Part shown: piece after piece, positions 26,759 to 35,427 of the stretch
How positions within the stretch are numbered: the stretch's first letter is position 1
Layout: each line of letters starts with the position of its first letter
Origin: Pseudoflavonifractor sp. AF19-9AC
GTDB lineage: Bacteria; Bacillota; Clostridia; Oscillospirales; Oscillospiraceae
Direction: 5' to 3'
Assembly: GCF_003478995.1 (NCBI RefSeq)
Contig: NZ_QUGI01000007.1
Location: 124,001 to 188,000 of the forward strand
DNA length: 64,000 nucleotides
Position numbers and translations under genes: made by a program
Notes under the pieces: model-generated
The model's input: the letters and a program-made list of their open reading frames with translations, nothing else
Told to the model about the DNA's origin: nothing
Databases searched by the model: none

Positions 26759-27145
26759 TTATGCGGGTTTGAAAGGCTCTAAAGCGTGACATTTCTGCCT
26801 TTGTTTCCGCTTTCTCTCGGCGGCTTTGCGTTTCTTCATGCACCCGGCGCAGCCGGGGCAGTATTTCCCCCGGTTGGATTTGGGGACAAAGGCCGCCCCG
26901 CAGACCGCGCAGCGTTTCCGGCTCCCCCGGTACAAGAGGGCTGCGGCCAGCTCCCCGTCAAGGGGCAGGACAGCCACACGGAACCAGCGGCACATGAGGG
27001 AATAGGAAATGCTCTGGACGCACACGCAAGGCTCCCCGTCGTCTAACAGCAGGCAGTTCCCCTCGTCGTAGTTACAGCACTCATGCACAAGGCGGCGGGC
27101 TGCCTGGTGCTGGCGGTAGTCCATGCGGGACGGCTTATCGTTCAT
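26759..27145 (-). CDS. cysteine-rich VLP domain protein
   Basis: 128 residues. It has CCNYDEGNCLLLDDGEPC in the first half and a C-terminal zinc ribbon CAVCGAAF..CPGCAGC with a very basic tail (KKRKAAERKRKQRQ). The family is common in Clostridial mobilizable elements next to the relaxase. DNA or RNA binding is likely; the role is unknown. It overlaps the relaxase by 11 bases. Confidence 0.78.
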   Translation of the reverse strand: MNDKPSRMDYRQHQAARRLVHECCNYDEGNCLLLDDGEPCVCVQSISYSLMCRWFRVAVLPLDGELAAALLYRGSRKRCAVCGAAFVPKSNRGKYCPGCAGCMKKRKAAERKRKQRQKCHALEPFKPA

Positions 27146-28811
27146 GGCTCTGCTCCTTTCTGCGGTGCGGCTCTTCCCGGCGCAAAATCTGGTCGATGTT
27201 CCGCTTGACGGTCTGCAACTCCCTGAACCGCTGCTTCTGTTCGTGATAGGTGTTGTACAGGCCGTCTTTCTCGGAGATAAGCTGCTCGATCTCGGCCTGC
27301 AACGCTTTTCGGCCGGGCAGCTTGGTAAGCCCCTGTGCCTTGAAATACCGGGCGGCGGCTTCGGCTATGATAAAATCGCTCTCGTTTGCCTGGCGGTATG
27401 CGGCGCGGGCTTTCTCGGATTTCTGCGCTTTCAGCCCCTCGCGGATGGGCTTGGTCTTGGCATAGGCAAGTACCTGTTGCCGCAACTCCCTTTTCCCTTG
27501 CAGCTTCGTTTCCAGTGCTTTCAGTTCGCCGCTGGTCTGGCGCATTTCCTGATAGGCGGTAGCAACGGCGGCTTCAAGCTGTTCCGGGGAAGAAAAGCCG
27601 TACTGTTGGTAGATGGTCAGGGTCTTGGCGGCCTGTTTCAGATTGTGTATCTTCGCCCATCGTTCATAGCCTTTGCCCTTGCCCTCGGCCATCTTCTGCT
27701 CAATGTCCACAAGCCGCTGCACACTGTCCTGTCTGGGGTCGATTTTCCCTGTCTTTTCGCCCTGTAAGCGGCCTTTCCCGGCGTGTAGGTATTCGGGTAT
27801 GGCTGCGGTCTGTTCGGCGGCTCTGGCGGCTTGGTGCTGCGGGGTGTAGCGAACCGTTACGCCCCTCTGGGCGTTCTGCTCCAAAACGGCAAGGACGGCG
27901 GTGCGGTCAAAGTCGCCGCCCAGCTTCCGGGCGGTGATAGGCTTCGTCCTGTCTGGCGTGAGGTAGGACAGCCGCCCCCGGCTCTCCTTGACGGTCACAC
28001 CCTCCCGCAACAGCAGAGAGGAAAACTCGTCAAAGCTGGCAGCGGTGGCAAGGGCTTTCCGTAGGGTCTGCCGCAGCTTCTCCTTGTTCGTTTCAAACTT
28101 GGTCTGCCGGGGCGTGATACCGCCTGCAATCATGGGGGCGTTCTGCTTGTCCAGTGCGGCCTGTCCCTTTTTCTGCGCCCAATATTCCCGGTCTGTGACA
28201 CGGTTCTTGCTGCCGTTCAAGAGGTCGATTTGGTAAAGTCCTTCCCGGTGGCACATCTCCATGACCTCGGACTTGAAGTAGCGTAGGGCTGCGTCGGTGC
28301 AGCGGTGCTTGCACCCGGCTTTCGTGTCCGCTGGCCTGTCCATGTAGGGCAGGAACGGCACTTCCTCTATCCGCAGGCTGTTAATGACGATATGCACATG
28401 GATGTTGCCGCTGTGGTTATGCCCGTCCGGGTGGGTGCAGACAAGGGCCTGATGGCCGGGGAAATGCTCTTTACAGAATTGCTCCCCCAACGCCTGCGCC
28501 CGGTCTACGGTCAGGCCGTTGTCCGGCCCGTCCCGTGGGTCAAAGCTGATGATATAGTGGTGGCTTTTCACATCCTCCCGCCGCTGATTTTTCTCATAGC
28601 GGAGATTGGAGCGCATACACGCAACGGCAAAATCCTCGCCGCCGCAGTTCAGCGTGGACAAGCGATAATCCTCACGGGGGATAAGCCTGCCGTTTTCATC
28701 AAGGACGGGCTTCATAGTAAATTCGTCATGCTCAAAGAGCAGGTATTGTTCGGCGGCTCCGTAGTCGGCGTTCTTAGAGCCTAAATGCTTGAGTGTTGCC
28801 AACGGCGTCAC
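27135..28811 (-). CDS. relaxase of element 1
   Basis: About 555 residues. Histidine motif HNHSGNIHVHIVIN (IHVH) at about 150 and the segment MRSNLRYEKNQRREDVKSHH define a MOBP/MOBV-like relaxase of Tn4555-type elements. Start codons GTG at 28811 or TTG at 28802 are both possible; relatives begin ATLKHLGSKNADYGAA, favouring 28802. It overlaps mobC by 38 bases. It lets the element move in trans on another T4SS. Confidence 0.9.
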   Translation of the reverse strand: MTPLATLKHLGSKNADYGAAEQYLLFEHDEFTMKPVLDENGRLIPREDYRLSTLNCGGEDFAVACMRSNLRYEKNQRREDVKSHHYIISFDPRDGPDNGLTVDRAQALGEQFCKEHFPGHQALVCTHPDGHNHSGNIHVHIVINSLRIEEVPFLPYMDRPADTKAGCKHRCTDAALRYFKSEVMEMCHREGLYQIDLLNGSKNRVTDREYWAQKKGQAALDKQNAPMIAGGITPRQTKFETNKEKLRQTLRKALATAASFDEFSSLLLREGVTVKESRGRLSYLTPDRTKPITARKLGGDFDRTAVLAVLEQNAQRGVTVRYTPQHQAARAAEQTAAIPEYLHAGKGRLQGEKTGKIDPRQDSVQRLVDIEQKMAEGKGKGYERWAKIHNLKQAAKTLTIYQQYGFSSPEQLEAAVATAYQEMRQTSGELKALETKLQGKRELRQQVLAYAKTKPIREGLKAQKSEKARAAYRQANESDFIIAEAAARYFKAQGLTKLPGRKALQAEIEQLISEKDGLYNTYHEQKQRFRELQTVKRNIDQILRREEPHRRKEQSHER

Positions 28812-29172
28812 CTACTTTCTTTAGGACTTCATACTTGAGGGCGGCAAGGTCGGCGGCCGCTTCCCGCAATTCCTTTGCCATAGCCGGGTAGGGGCTATGC
28901 CACTCGTTGAGGGTGCGGGCAATCTGGTTGAGATTGCCGCCAATCCTGCCGTACTCGGCTGTGAGCTTCCCGACAGCGGAGAGCAGCTCGTCATTGACTG
29001 ACGACACATGGAGTACGGGGCGTATGGTAGTGCGCCGGATGGCCTGCCGGAGAAATTCGGACTGACTGATACCATAGGGCGCAAGCCGTTCTGTGAAGTC
29101 GGCGTATTCTTCATCGGTCAGCCGGGTTTTCACAACATGGCTGCGGTGGGGGGTGTTGTATCGCTTCGGCAT
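28774..29172 (-). CDS. mobC: MobC relaxosome protein of element 1
   Basis: 132 residues from MPKRYNTPHRSHVVKTRLTD. RHH-like N-terminus (VVKTRLTDEEYADFTERL, then SEFLRQAI) and the signature RIGGNLNQIARTLNEW. The start at 29172 is preceded by GGAGGTTT. It should assist the relaxase at the adjacent oriT. Confidence 0.88.
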   Translation of the reverse strand: MPKRYNTPHRSHVVKTRLTDEEYADFTERLAPYGISQSEFLRQAIRRTTIRPVLHVSSVNDELLSAVGKLTAEYGRIGGNLNQIARTLNEWHSPYPAMAKELREAAADLAALKYEVLKKVGDAVGNTQAFRL

Positions 29173-29660
29173 GGGCTGTAAACCTCCTTTCACTTATCAC
29201 AAAAAATGGGCTGGTCTGTTAGCTATTTTCGGGGCATTTCCTGTCTGCCGGACAGAAATATTTTTGCGGCGTAAGCCGCATAGCAGGGTTTGGGGAAGGC
29301 ACTCCCCAACAAGTTTCCCGCGAGGGGCAAAACCGCAGAATTGCGGATTTTGGCACCGTGGTAGAAACTTGCTCTAAGTAAGCCGTAGATTTCCCCTTGC
29401 ACTTACTACTCGTATAGCTGCCGCCTGTTTTGGCCGGATTTCTGCAAAAATCTTACGGCGTGGGGCGATTTTTACCCGCAGTTCTTTCTTTCCGCTAAAG
29501 ATACATTTCAAAGGCCGCCAGCTACCCGCTTGCCGGGAATTTTCTCAAATTTTCCTTTGCCTTAGAAATACAGAAAATGCAGATTTGGCTACCGCCGCAG
29601 AAAATTTTTTGTTTCCGGCTTCACCTACCTACTACGGATGACTTTGCGATTTTGCCAAAC
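29173..29660. other. noncoding region with candidate oriT of element 1
   Basis: No gene is supported over almost 490 bases. Dyads: GCGG-CGTAA-GCCGC near 29262, TTGGGG..CCCCAA at 29290-29309 followed by CCAACAAG, and AAAACCGCAG..CTGCGG-type arms near 29330-29352. The middle dyad plus CAACAAG repeats the arrangement upstream of the ICE mobC, which makes it the best oriT candidate. Confidence 0.6.
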
Positions 29661-29663
29661 GGA

Positions 29664-29704
29664 TAAAGAAAAAAGCAGCAAATCTTTTTCAGACTTACTG
29701 CTTT
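29664..29704 (-). terminator. rho-independent terminator
   Basis: AAAGCAG (29672-29678) and CTGCTTT (29698-29704) with further imperfect pairing inside. The minus strand continues TTTTTTC after the stem. It would end the leftward transcript of the small membrane protein and upstream genes. Confidence 0.55.
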
Positions 29705-29818
29705 CGCTGGCCGCCGATGGGCGGTGGATATTCAGTTTTGAAAGTTCAGGTCAGGTTGGCCCGATGATGGATAGCACAATAAATTCCTGTTTTCCCTTTA
29801 AGGCATTGTGCATTTTTT

Positions 29819-30010
29819 CTATTTCTCTTGATGATTATTTTTTTCATAATCAATCAATGTACCTATAACAATTCCAATCAACATTCCGATACCTGCACAA
29901 ATAGAAATAGCAAAAAGATTTTGCAAAAACGCCCATGCCAACACACCTATGCAACCACCGACAATAAATCCTGTTAATAAGCCAATAGTTAAGTATTTAT
30001 TACTTTTCAT
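29819..30010 (-). CDS. small two-helix membrane protein
   Basis: 63 residues. Two Gly-rich helices (IGLLTGFIVGGCIGVLAWAF; ISICAGIGMLIGIVIGTLI) and a charged C-terminus. AT-rich compared with the neighbours. No family recognised. Confidence 0.6.
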   Translation of the reverse strand: MKSNKYLTIGLLTGFIVGGCIGVLAWAFLQNLFAISICAGIGMLIGIVIGTLIDYEKNNHQEK

Positions 30011-30141
30011 ATTGCTATATCTCCCCTAAAAGTATATTTGTCGTTGGTTCTATTATACTATGACCTGCTTCCTTTAGGAATAGATGAATTGTAAACTGGC
30101 TGGAGTGAAACCGCTAATGACAGCCAGTGTTTGTTCTTTGT

Positions 30142-30345
30142 TTATCGGTCAAAGCGAAATTTGAACAGGGCGGCAATGAGCTGTTGCTTTATATGTTCCT
30201 CAACTTCGGCGTTGACTTTCCCGTGTACTTTGGAACAGTAGCGGATATATCCGGCATAGTGGGAAAGAATGGTGTCGATTGCGTCCGGGTCGCCCTCATG
30301 GGCTTTGACGATTGTTTCATAGGGGAGAAGTTTACTCATAGTCAT
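30142..30345 (-). CDS. helix-turn-helix regulator of the Tn916 type
   Basis: 67 residues (MTMSKLLPYETIVKAHEGDP, PDAIDTILSHYAGYIRYCSK). This small conserved protein normally follows a sigma-like gene in Tn916/Tn1549 elements. The ATG overlaps the end of that gene, which here is broken. The second ATG at 30339 could also start it. Confidence 0.8.
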   Translation of the reverse strand: MTMSKLLPYETIVKAHEGDPDAIDTILSHYAGYIRYCSKVHGKVNAEVEEHIKQQLIAALFKFRFDR

Positions 30346-30754
30346 TTCCCTCCATGAGCCGCCTTAACCGCTGCAAGGCAAGCCGGATATGCCGCCCCGC
30401 TGTGCTGCGTGTCCGGCCAATATGTACGCCGATCACTCGCTGCGGCTGGCGCAGGAAATAGTAACGAAAAATTTCTTCCTGCGTCTGCTCCGGCAAAAGG
30501 GCAAGGGCGGCGGCAAGCTCCGCATGATACAGAACGGCGGTCTGGCCGCAGGCGGTAAAAAGATATTCTTCAAGCTACTCCGGCTCGGCAAGCTGGACAA
30601 ACTTTTCACTCATCAGATAATCAAGGGAAACTTCCCGTTCCCACCTCCGGCGCAGCTTCAAGATTTTATCTATGGCTGCGTGACGAATGACTACCTTGCA
30701 AAAGGCATTGAATGTGTACTGGATATGCACCTTGTAGGCTTCATCTTCGGTCAT
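30332..30754 (-). pseudogene. sigma-70-like factor with in-frame stop at codon 60
   Basis: From the ATG at 30754 (AGGGGG upstream) the frame reads MTEDEAYKVHIQYTFNAFCK, then stops at TAG (30575-30577) and resumes in the same frame as LEEYLFTACGQTAVLYHAEL through a region-4 HTH (RVIGVHIGRTRSTAGRHIRL) to 30332. No frameshift is needed: one base change of CAG to TAG explains it. It is probably inactive, or makes a 59-residue fragment. It would normally control element 1 transfer genes. Confidence 0.8.
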
Positions 30755-30924
30755 GGAAATTCCCCCTCTCTGAATAATAGTGCGGGGCGGCAGTACTCCT
30801 TGCTGTCGCCCCTTGATTGCCTACCAGCAAAGACGGGCGGGGCTGTCAACGACGGCGCGAAGCGGCGTTCATTTTATCGTTGACTGGCTCGGCTGGGTTT
30901 GCTATTTACCCGACAAACTTGAAT

Positions 30925-31515
30925 TTATTTTAAGCTATCACGTTTTACCTTCTTAAGCCTTACTATCATTACCATAGGAATTTCTTTGTTGGTTTTGAAA
31001 CATTCTTCATAAAATCCATCAATGACAAATCCAGCTCTAAAACAAAGGTTAAAAATATCTTGTATGGAACGATGATAATAAATCTGCTCTTTCGGTTGCC
31101 CTTCAATCGCTATATCATAGTAACTGTGCGGTGTCATATATTTTTCAGTCAACGTGACAAAACAAGGGTGTTGCGTTGCAAAGACAAAAATTCCGCTTTC
31201 CTGCAACAGTTCATAAACAGCCATAAGAAGTGGTTCAATGTCCGTAATATCCATAATTGCCATATTAGAAACTGCTTTCGTAAAGGCTCGATTTCTTTTT
31301 AATTCTAATATACTTTTTCTATCGGTCGCATCCGCCACACAAAATTCAATTTGTTTTGCATATTGTGATTGCCGTCTTTTAGCCAATTCTATCATTTTTT
31401 TGCTGTAATCAAAAGCGACAACCGAAGCACCTCTTTGTGCAAGATACGAAGAATAATTTCCATTGCCACACGCAATATCCAAAATGTAATCCGCTGATTG
31501 TTGCCGTCTTGACGA
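30925..31515 (-). pseudogene. N-truncated SAM methyltransferase next to tet(W)
   Basis: The frame opens just after a stop at 31516 and reads YILDIACGNGNYSSYLAQRG, i.e. motif I of a class I methyltransferase with everything before it missing. The rest (SNMAIMDITDIEPLLMAVYE, the C-terminal strands) is intact. Its start is replaced by the end of tet(W) 10 bases away. A TTG at 31482 could initiate a shortened protein, unlikely to work. It is a remnant of the tet(W) flank. Confidence 0.75.
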
Positions 31516-31525
31516 TTATGTATCT

Positions 31526-33445
31526 TTACATTACCTTCTGAAACATATGGCGCACCTTGTCCAGGCGGCTGTTTGGACGGCGGGGCTGGATGACCGGCTG
31601 ACCGACAGCGGCCTGATATCCTTTCAGCTCTGTAAGGCATACGCTCCGCCCGTTGGTGTAAAAGGCCAGATCAGTACGGTATGCCTGTATACAGCGGGCG
31701 GGAATCTCGCCAGTAAAGACAACTTCATCCTTTTTTACCTGGGCCGTTTCGATGGTGGCACAGTATTTCGGTGCATCATGATAAGCCCTGGAAAGGTATT
31801 CCTGGGGCGCATAGAGGATGAAGGAGAGATAAGGTTCCAGCAGCTGCGTCCCCGATTCCTTCAATGCCTGTTCCAATACAATCGGGGCCAATGAGCGGAA
31901 GTCCGCCGGCGTGCTGACCGGACTGTAATAAAGCCCGTATTCAAAGCAAATCTTACAGTCCGTTACGTTCCAGCCGAACAAGCCCTGCTCCAGCCCGTAA
32001 CGGATACCATCCCTGACAGCGTTTTGAAAACTCTGGTTCAAGTATCCCAGCGAAACCCGGCTCTCGTATTGTACACCGGAGCCAAGCGAGAGTGGTGTAA
32101 CAGACAGTCCTATGGATGCCCAAAACGGGTTGGGCGGCACCTCGATATGGATGGTGTGGCTGGCTGCTTTGAGCGGCCGCTCCATATAAATGACGGAGGG
32201 TTCCTTTACCACTGTTTCAAGCTTGTATTTTTCCGACAGCAAAGCGGAAACAACCTCCAACTGCACCCGGCCCAAAAAAGAAAGAATGATCTCATGGGTG
32301 ATGGAATCCACTTCGCAACGCAAAAGCGGGTCAGTATCCGCAAGTTGCGTAAGAGCGTCCAGCAGCCGTTCTCTTTGCGCTGCCGTTTTCGGCGCAATCG
32401 TCGTCCGCAGCATGGGGAGGGGGTCCTCGCGCCACCTTTTACGAGGGAGCCGGGTTTGGTCCCCTAATACATCGTTTAACCTCACGCTGTCGCTGGGAAG
32501 GATAACAATTTCACCCTGATAAGCGGTGTCTGTCCGAACAATTTCCCCTTTGGATGGAATACGCATCTCTGTGATTTTCAGCTTTTCTCTCCCGGCCAGG
32601 GCCACCGTATCCCGCAGGCGCAGCGTTCCGCTGTATAACCGTAGATAGACACGCCGCTGGCCGCAATCGGTGTACTCAACCTTGAAAACGCTGCCGCATA
32701 GGGCGGCGCTCCCCTGTTCCCCAATCGGTTGGAACAGCCCTGTCACCGCATCCATCAACGGTTGAATGCCAAGGCCCTTTTTGGCGCTGCCATAATAGAC
32801 CGGGAACAGGGAGGCGTCTTGAACCCGCCGCTGTTCCTCCCGCACAAGTTTTTCCCGGCTGATTGGTTCTCCTGCGATATACTTTTCCAATAATTTATCG
32901 TTATTTTCGATGACCGCATCCCATGCTTCTATGTCGGTATTTTCCTCCAGGACTATTTCCGGGGACAGCGACACCGTCTGCTTGATGATAATATCGGCGG
33001 AGAGCTTATCCCGAACAGACTGAACCACGCTCTGCAAATCAACGCCAGCCTGGTCGATCTTGTTGATAAAGATAACGGTGGGAATGTTCATTTTCCGCAG
33101 GGCATGGAACAGAATACGGGTCTGGGCCTGCACGCCATCTTTAGCGGAGATCACCAAGATGGCCCCATCTAAAACAGCCAAAGAGCGGTACACCTCCGCC
33201 AAAAAATCCATGTGGCCGGGCGTATCCACAATGTTGACTTTACATCTGTGCCACTGGAAGGAAGTGACTGCCGCTTGAATGGTAATCCCACGCTGCCGCT
33301 CCAAAAACATGGTGTCCGTCCTCGTTGTCCCTTTTTCGACGCTCCCCGGTTCTGAAATGGCTCCGCTGGCATATAGCAGGCTCTCCGTCAAGGTCGTCTT
33401 TCCAGCGTCTACATGGGCAAGAATTCCAATATTGATTATTTTCAT
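31526..33445 (-). CDS. tet(W): Tet(W)-type tetracycline ribosomal protection protein
   Basis: 639 residues, full length. EF-G-like GTPase: HVDAGKTT (11-18), DTPGH (about 74), NKID (about 128), and switch region [19 protein letters not shown]. The sequence follows Tet(W) as I know it almost residue by residue ([20 protein letters not shown]). It releases tetracycline from the 30S subunit. An intact leader peptide and attenuator lie upstream. A mosaic with Tet(O) or Tet(32) cannot be excluded by eye. Confidence 0.95.
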   Translation of the reverse strand: MKIINIGILAHVDAGKTTLTESLLYASGAISEPGSVEKGTTRTDTMFLERQRGITIQAAVTSFQWHRCKVNIVDTPGHMDFLAEVYRSLAVLDGAILVISAKDGVQAQTRILFHALRKMNIPTVIFINKIDQAGVDLQSVVQSVRDKLSADIIIKQTVSLSPEIVLEENTDIEAWDAVIENNDKLLEKYIAGEPISREKLVREEQRRVQDASLFPVYYGSAKKGLGIQPLMDAVTGLFQPIGEQGSAALCGSVFKVEYTDCGQRRVYLRLYSGTLRLRDTVALAGREKLKITEMRIPSKGEIVRTDTAYQGEIVILPSDSVRLNDVLGDQTRLPRKRWREDPLPMLRTTIAPKTAAQRERLLDALTQLADTDPLLRCEVDSITHEIILSFLGRVQLEVVSALLSEKYKLETVVKEPSVIYMERPLKAASHTIHIEVPPNPFWASIGLSVTPLSLGSGVQYESRVSLGYLNQSFQNAVRDGIRYGLEQGLFGWNVTDCKICFEYGLYYSPVSTPADFRSLAPIVLEQALKESGTQLLEPYLSFILYAPQEYLSRAYHDAPKYCATIETAQVKKDEVVFTGEIPARCIQAYRTDLAFYTNGRSVCLTELKGYQAAVGQPVIQPRRPNSRLDKVRHMFQKVM

Positions 33446-33485
33446 GTGATTGTCCTCCCTTTACTGCCCCGAAGGGCATAAAAAT

Positions 33486-33515
33486 CCCCAGCAGTAAAAT
33501 ACTTTTACCACTGGG
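33486..33515 (-). promoter_or_regulatory. tet(W) transcription attenuator
   Basis: CCCCAGTGGTAAAA and TTTTACTGCTGGGG form a stem of 13-14 pairs followed by TTTTT on the minus strand. The 5' arm overlaps the end of the leader peptide, so ribosomes on it control folding, as established for tet(M). Further upstream are TATAAT-like ATTATA (33678-33683, minus strand) and the arms GGTATTCTTAAAT/ATTTAAGAATAC, which may form an alternative structure. Confidence 0.85.
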
Positions 33516-33549
33516 GATGATAATTTGCGGACATACACATATACAGCAT
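33505..33549 (-). CDS. tet(W) leader peptide
   Basis: 14 codons, MLYMCMSANYHPQW, then TAA at the base of the attenuator hairpin. Tetracycline slows ribosomes on it. With tetracycline bound but ribosomes protected, transcription reads through into tet(W). Confidence 0.85.
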   Translation of the reverse strand: MLYMCMSANYHPQW

Positions 33550-33807
33550 ACACCTGTTTGTGAGTGCTGTTTTTGGGGATATGTCAAAATTGATAAGGCA
33601 AAAGTATTCTTAAATTGGGTACAAAAAACTAAGCCCCTACAAAAGGGACTATCATAATCCTTTGTTCCCACTATTTGATTATAGTTTTATTTAAGAATAC
33701 CTTGCCGCATATTTTTTACTCCTTTTCTGGAATGGAATTATTATATCACATCAGTTTTAGGAAAACAAGTATCTAAAAGAAATTTTTCTTCCCCTTATAT
33801 GTAACAA

Positions 33808-33906
33808 TCATACCGGCTTCCTAACGTTCAGAATGGTTTCTACTGTCTGCTGCGGTGTTTGGTTGGAATTGTCCAGCCAAAAGCCGATCCGTGGTGTTGT
33901 CTGCAT
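33808..33906 (-). pseudogene. 3' fragment of a kinase/AAA-like gene upstream of tet(W)
   Basis: The reading MQTTPRIGFWLDNSNQTPQQ to RKPV then stop looks like the C-terminal end of a longer protein; nothing coding precedes it. It is probably a leftover of the DNA into which the tet(W) block was brought. The 197 bases from 33907 to the element end show no gene. Confidence 0.45.
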
Positions 33907-34103
33907 TTTACTAAATACAAATTCAATGTATACAGAAAGAAATATATAAGGAGTGGGAGGGATTCCGCCGTAGTCGGCATTGTAGGAAAATCCAAAAGTT
34001 TAGATTTTCTCAAAATGCTTATCTTTTGGTCTTTGGTTCGGAATAGTGTAGTGCTGGCGGTCTATCTATTGTTTTCGGTTGCTTGCTTCTTTACCGTACA
34101 TGA

Positions 34104-34231
34104 GCATTGGAGGCAGGGTTGTCCTGGCCGTAACCTTCCAGAAGGTTGATGCCGCCCCACACGCACAGACCGCCGCCCAGGGCGATGACCAGAGTCTGCA
34201 AAACGTCGATAGCGTTAGTAAAAAAGCTCAT
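34104..34231 (-). pseudogene. Maff2 family protein, 5' part (gene split by element 1)
   Basis: It encodes MSFFTNAIDVLQTLVIALGG to NPASNA, the first helix and loop of Maff2. It starts 2 bases after the virD4 stop. Translation into element 1 ends after three codons. Together with 23036-22935 it forms a 228-base gene. Confidence 0.9.
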
Positions 34232-34233
34232 AT

Positions 34234-35081
34234 TCACAGTTCCTTTCGTTCAGTTGAATTGTTGGGTTGAAGATCGGTGGCTTTCAATTCGTACAGATCG
34301 AAAGGCTCGTCCGGCTTCACGATGGCCGGTCTGCGTTTCATGTACCGTTCAATGTCAAAGGTGTTTTTCTTGTCGGCGTCGGCAAGGTATTTGTAGCGGG
34401 GGTGCTTGGTTATATCAAACTTGTCGCTGAAAAACGGCCGCACCCCTCGAAGCTGCAAGATACACTTGCCTCCGTCCATCACCGCAATCTCGTCCTGAGT
34501 CATCAGCTCCTTTCCTAATTTCTGATAGTTGAGGCCGTGGGAAACCTGGCTGCCCCGGTTCTCGGATTGATTGAAGCTGTCGATGGTCTCCTTGCCCAGC
34601 AGCTCCGAGATTTCTTTCAGGGTGGATTTCTCCTTGCCTCCCAAAAACAAGGTGGTGTCGCAGTTGCCCACAATGGTATCCGCGGCGTCCTTGTAGATGG
34701 TCTTTAACTGGCTTTGGGACTGCAAAATAATAGAAGCCGAGATTTCCCGGCTTCGGATGGTGGCGATCAGCTTGTCAAAGTTGGGTATCTGCCCGATATT
34801 GGCGAACTCGTCTAGGAGGCACCGTACATGGACGGGCAGCCTGCCGCCGTACACATCGTCCGCCTTGTCGCAAAGGAGATTGAATAACTGGCTTTGCAGC
34901 ATGGCGATAACGAAGTTGAAGGTGGTGTCCGTGTCGCTCATAATGAGGAACAGCGCCGTTTTCCGGTCGCCCAGGGTATCCAGCTCCAGTTCATCGTCAG
35001 ACATGATCTCCCGAAGCTCCGCAATATCGAAGGGGGCAAGGCGGGCGCCGCAGCTAATCAGGATGGATTTCAGGGTCTTGC
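34234..35081 (-). pseudogene. virD4: virD4 coupling protein, 3' part (gene split by element 2)
   Basis: It encodes the second half of the TraG/VirD4 ATPase: KTLKSILISCGARLAPFDIA, Walker B-like VRCLLDEFANIGQIPNFDKL, the motif SQSQLKTIYKDAADTIVGNC, and a normal C-terminus. Joined to 45361-44346 over the shared CC it gives 1,863 bases and 620 residues without a stop. Confidence 0.92.
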
Positions 35082-35126
35082 CAGAGACGAAAAGTCAAGG
35101 ACTTTTTTATCAAATTCAAAAAGAAG

Positions 35127-35285
35127 TCACATTTTGCGGACTTCCTCACGGAGCAGACGCTTGATTTTGTCCTCCATCGTCTCTTTTGCGGTCTGGCTGA
35201 AATGCACACGGACGATATAGGTGGTCTTGCCGATCTGCTTTCTGACAGTCGGGCAAGTGGCGGTGTTGGTTGCGGTATTGTTCAT
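35127..35285 (-). CDS. tnpW: transposon-encoded TnpW family protein
   Basis: 52 residues: MNNTATNTATCPTVRKQIGK, TTYIVRVHFSQTAKETMEDK, then a basic helix. This matches the TnpW proteins of Tn4451-like elements. It lies 45 bases inside the element 2 left end, downstream of the primase gene. Function unproven. Confidence 0.8.
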   Translation of the reverse strand: MNNTATNTATCPTVRKQIGKTTYIVRVHFSQTAKETMEDKIKRLLREEVRKM

Positions 35286-35427
35286 TCAAAATCCTCCTGT
35301 AAATGAAAAATGCCCGGTGACTGTTCATCATCGGGCGGCGTCGGTATGAGGGAACAAGGCAAGGCGGCAACATTAAGGTATCTATAAAAACCTTGCCGTC
35401 TTTGCCACGCTTGCCGTGTTCCTGTTG

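Noticed and set aside
33555..33575. Second CIRCE site before tet(W)
   Set aside because: Only the half GAGTGCT is present; no partner half lies at nine bases.
33859..34149. 96-codon frame on the plus strand upstream of tet(W)
   Set aside because: It runs across the end of element 1 into Maff2 antisense and has no ribosome site or recognisable sequence.
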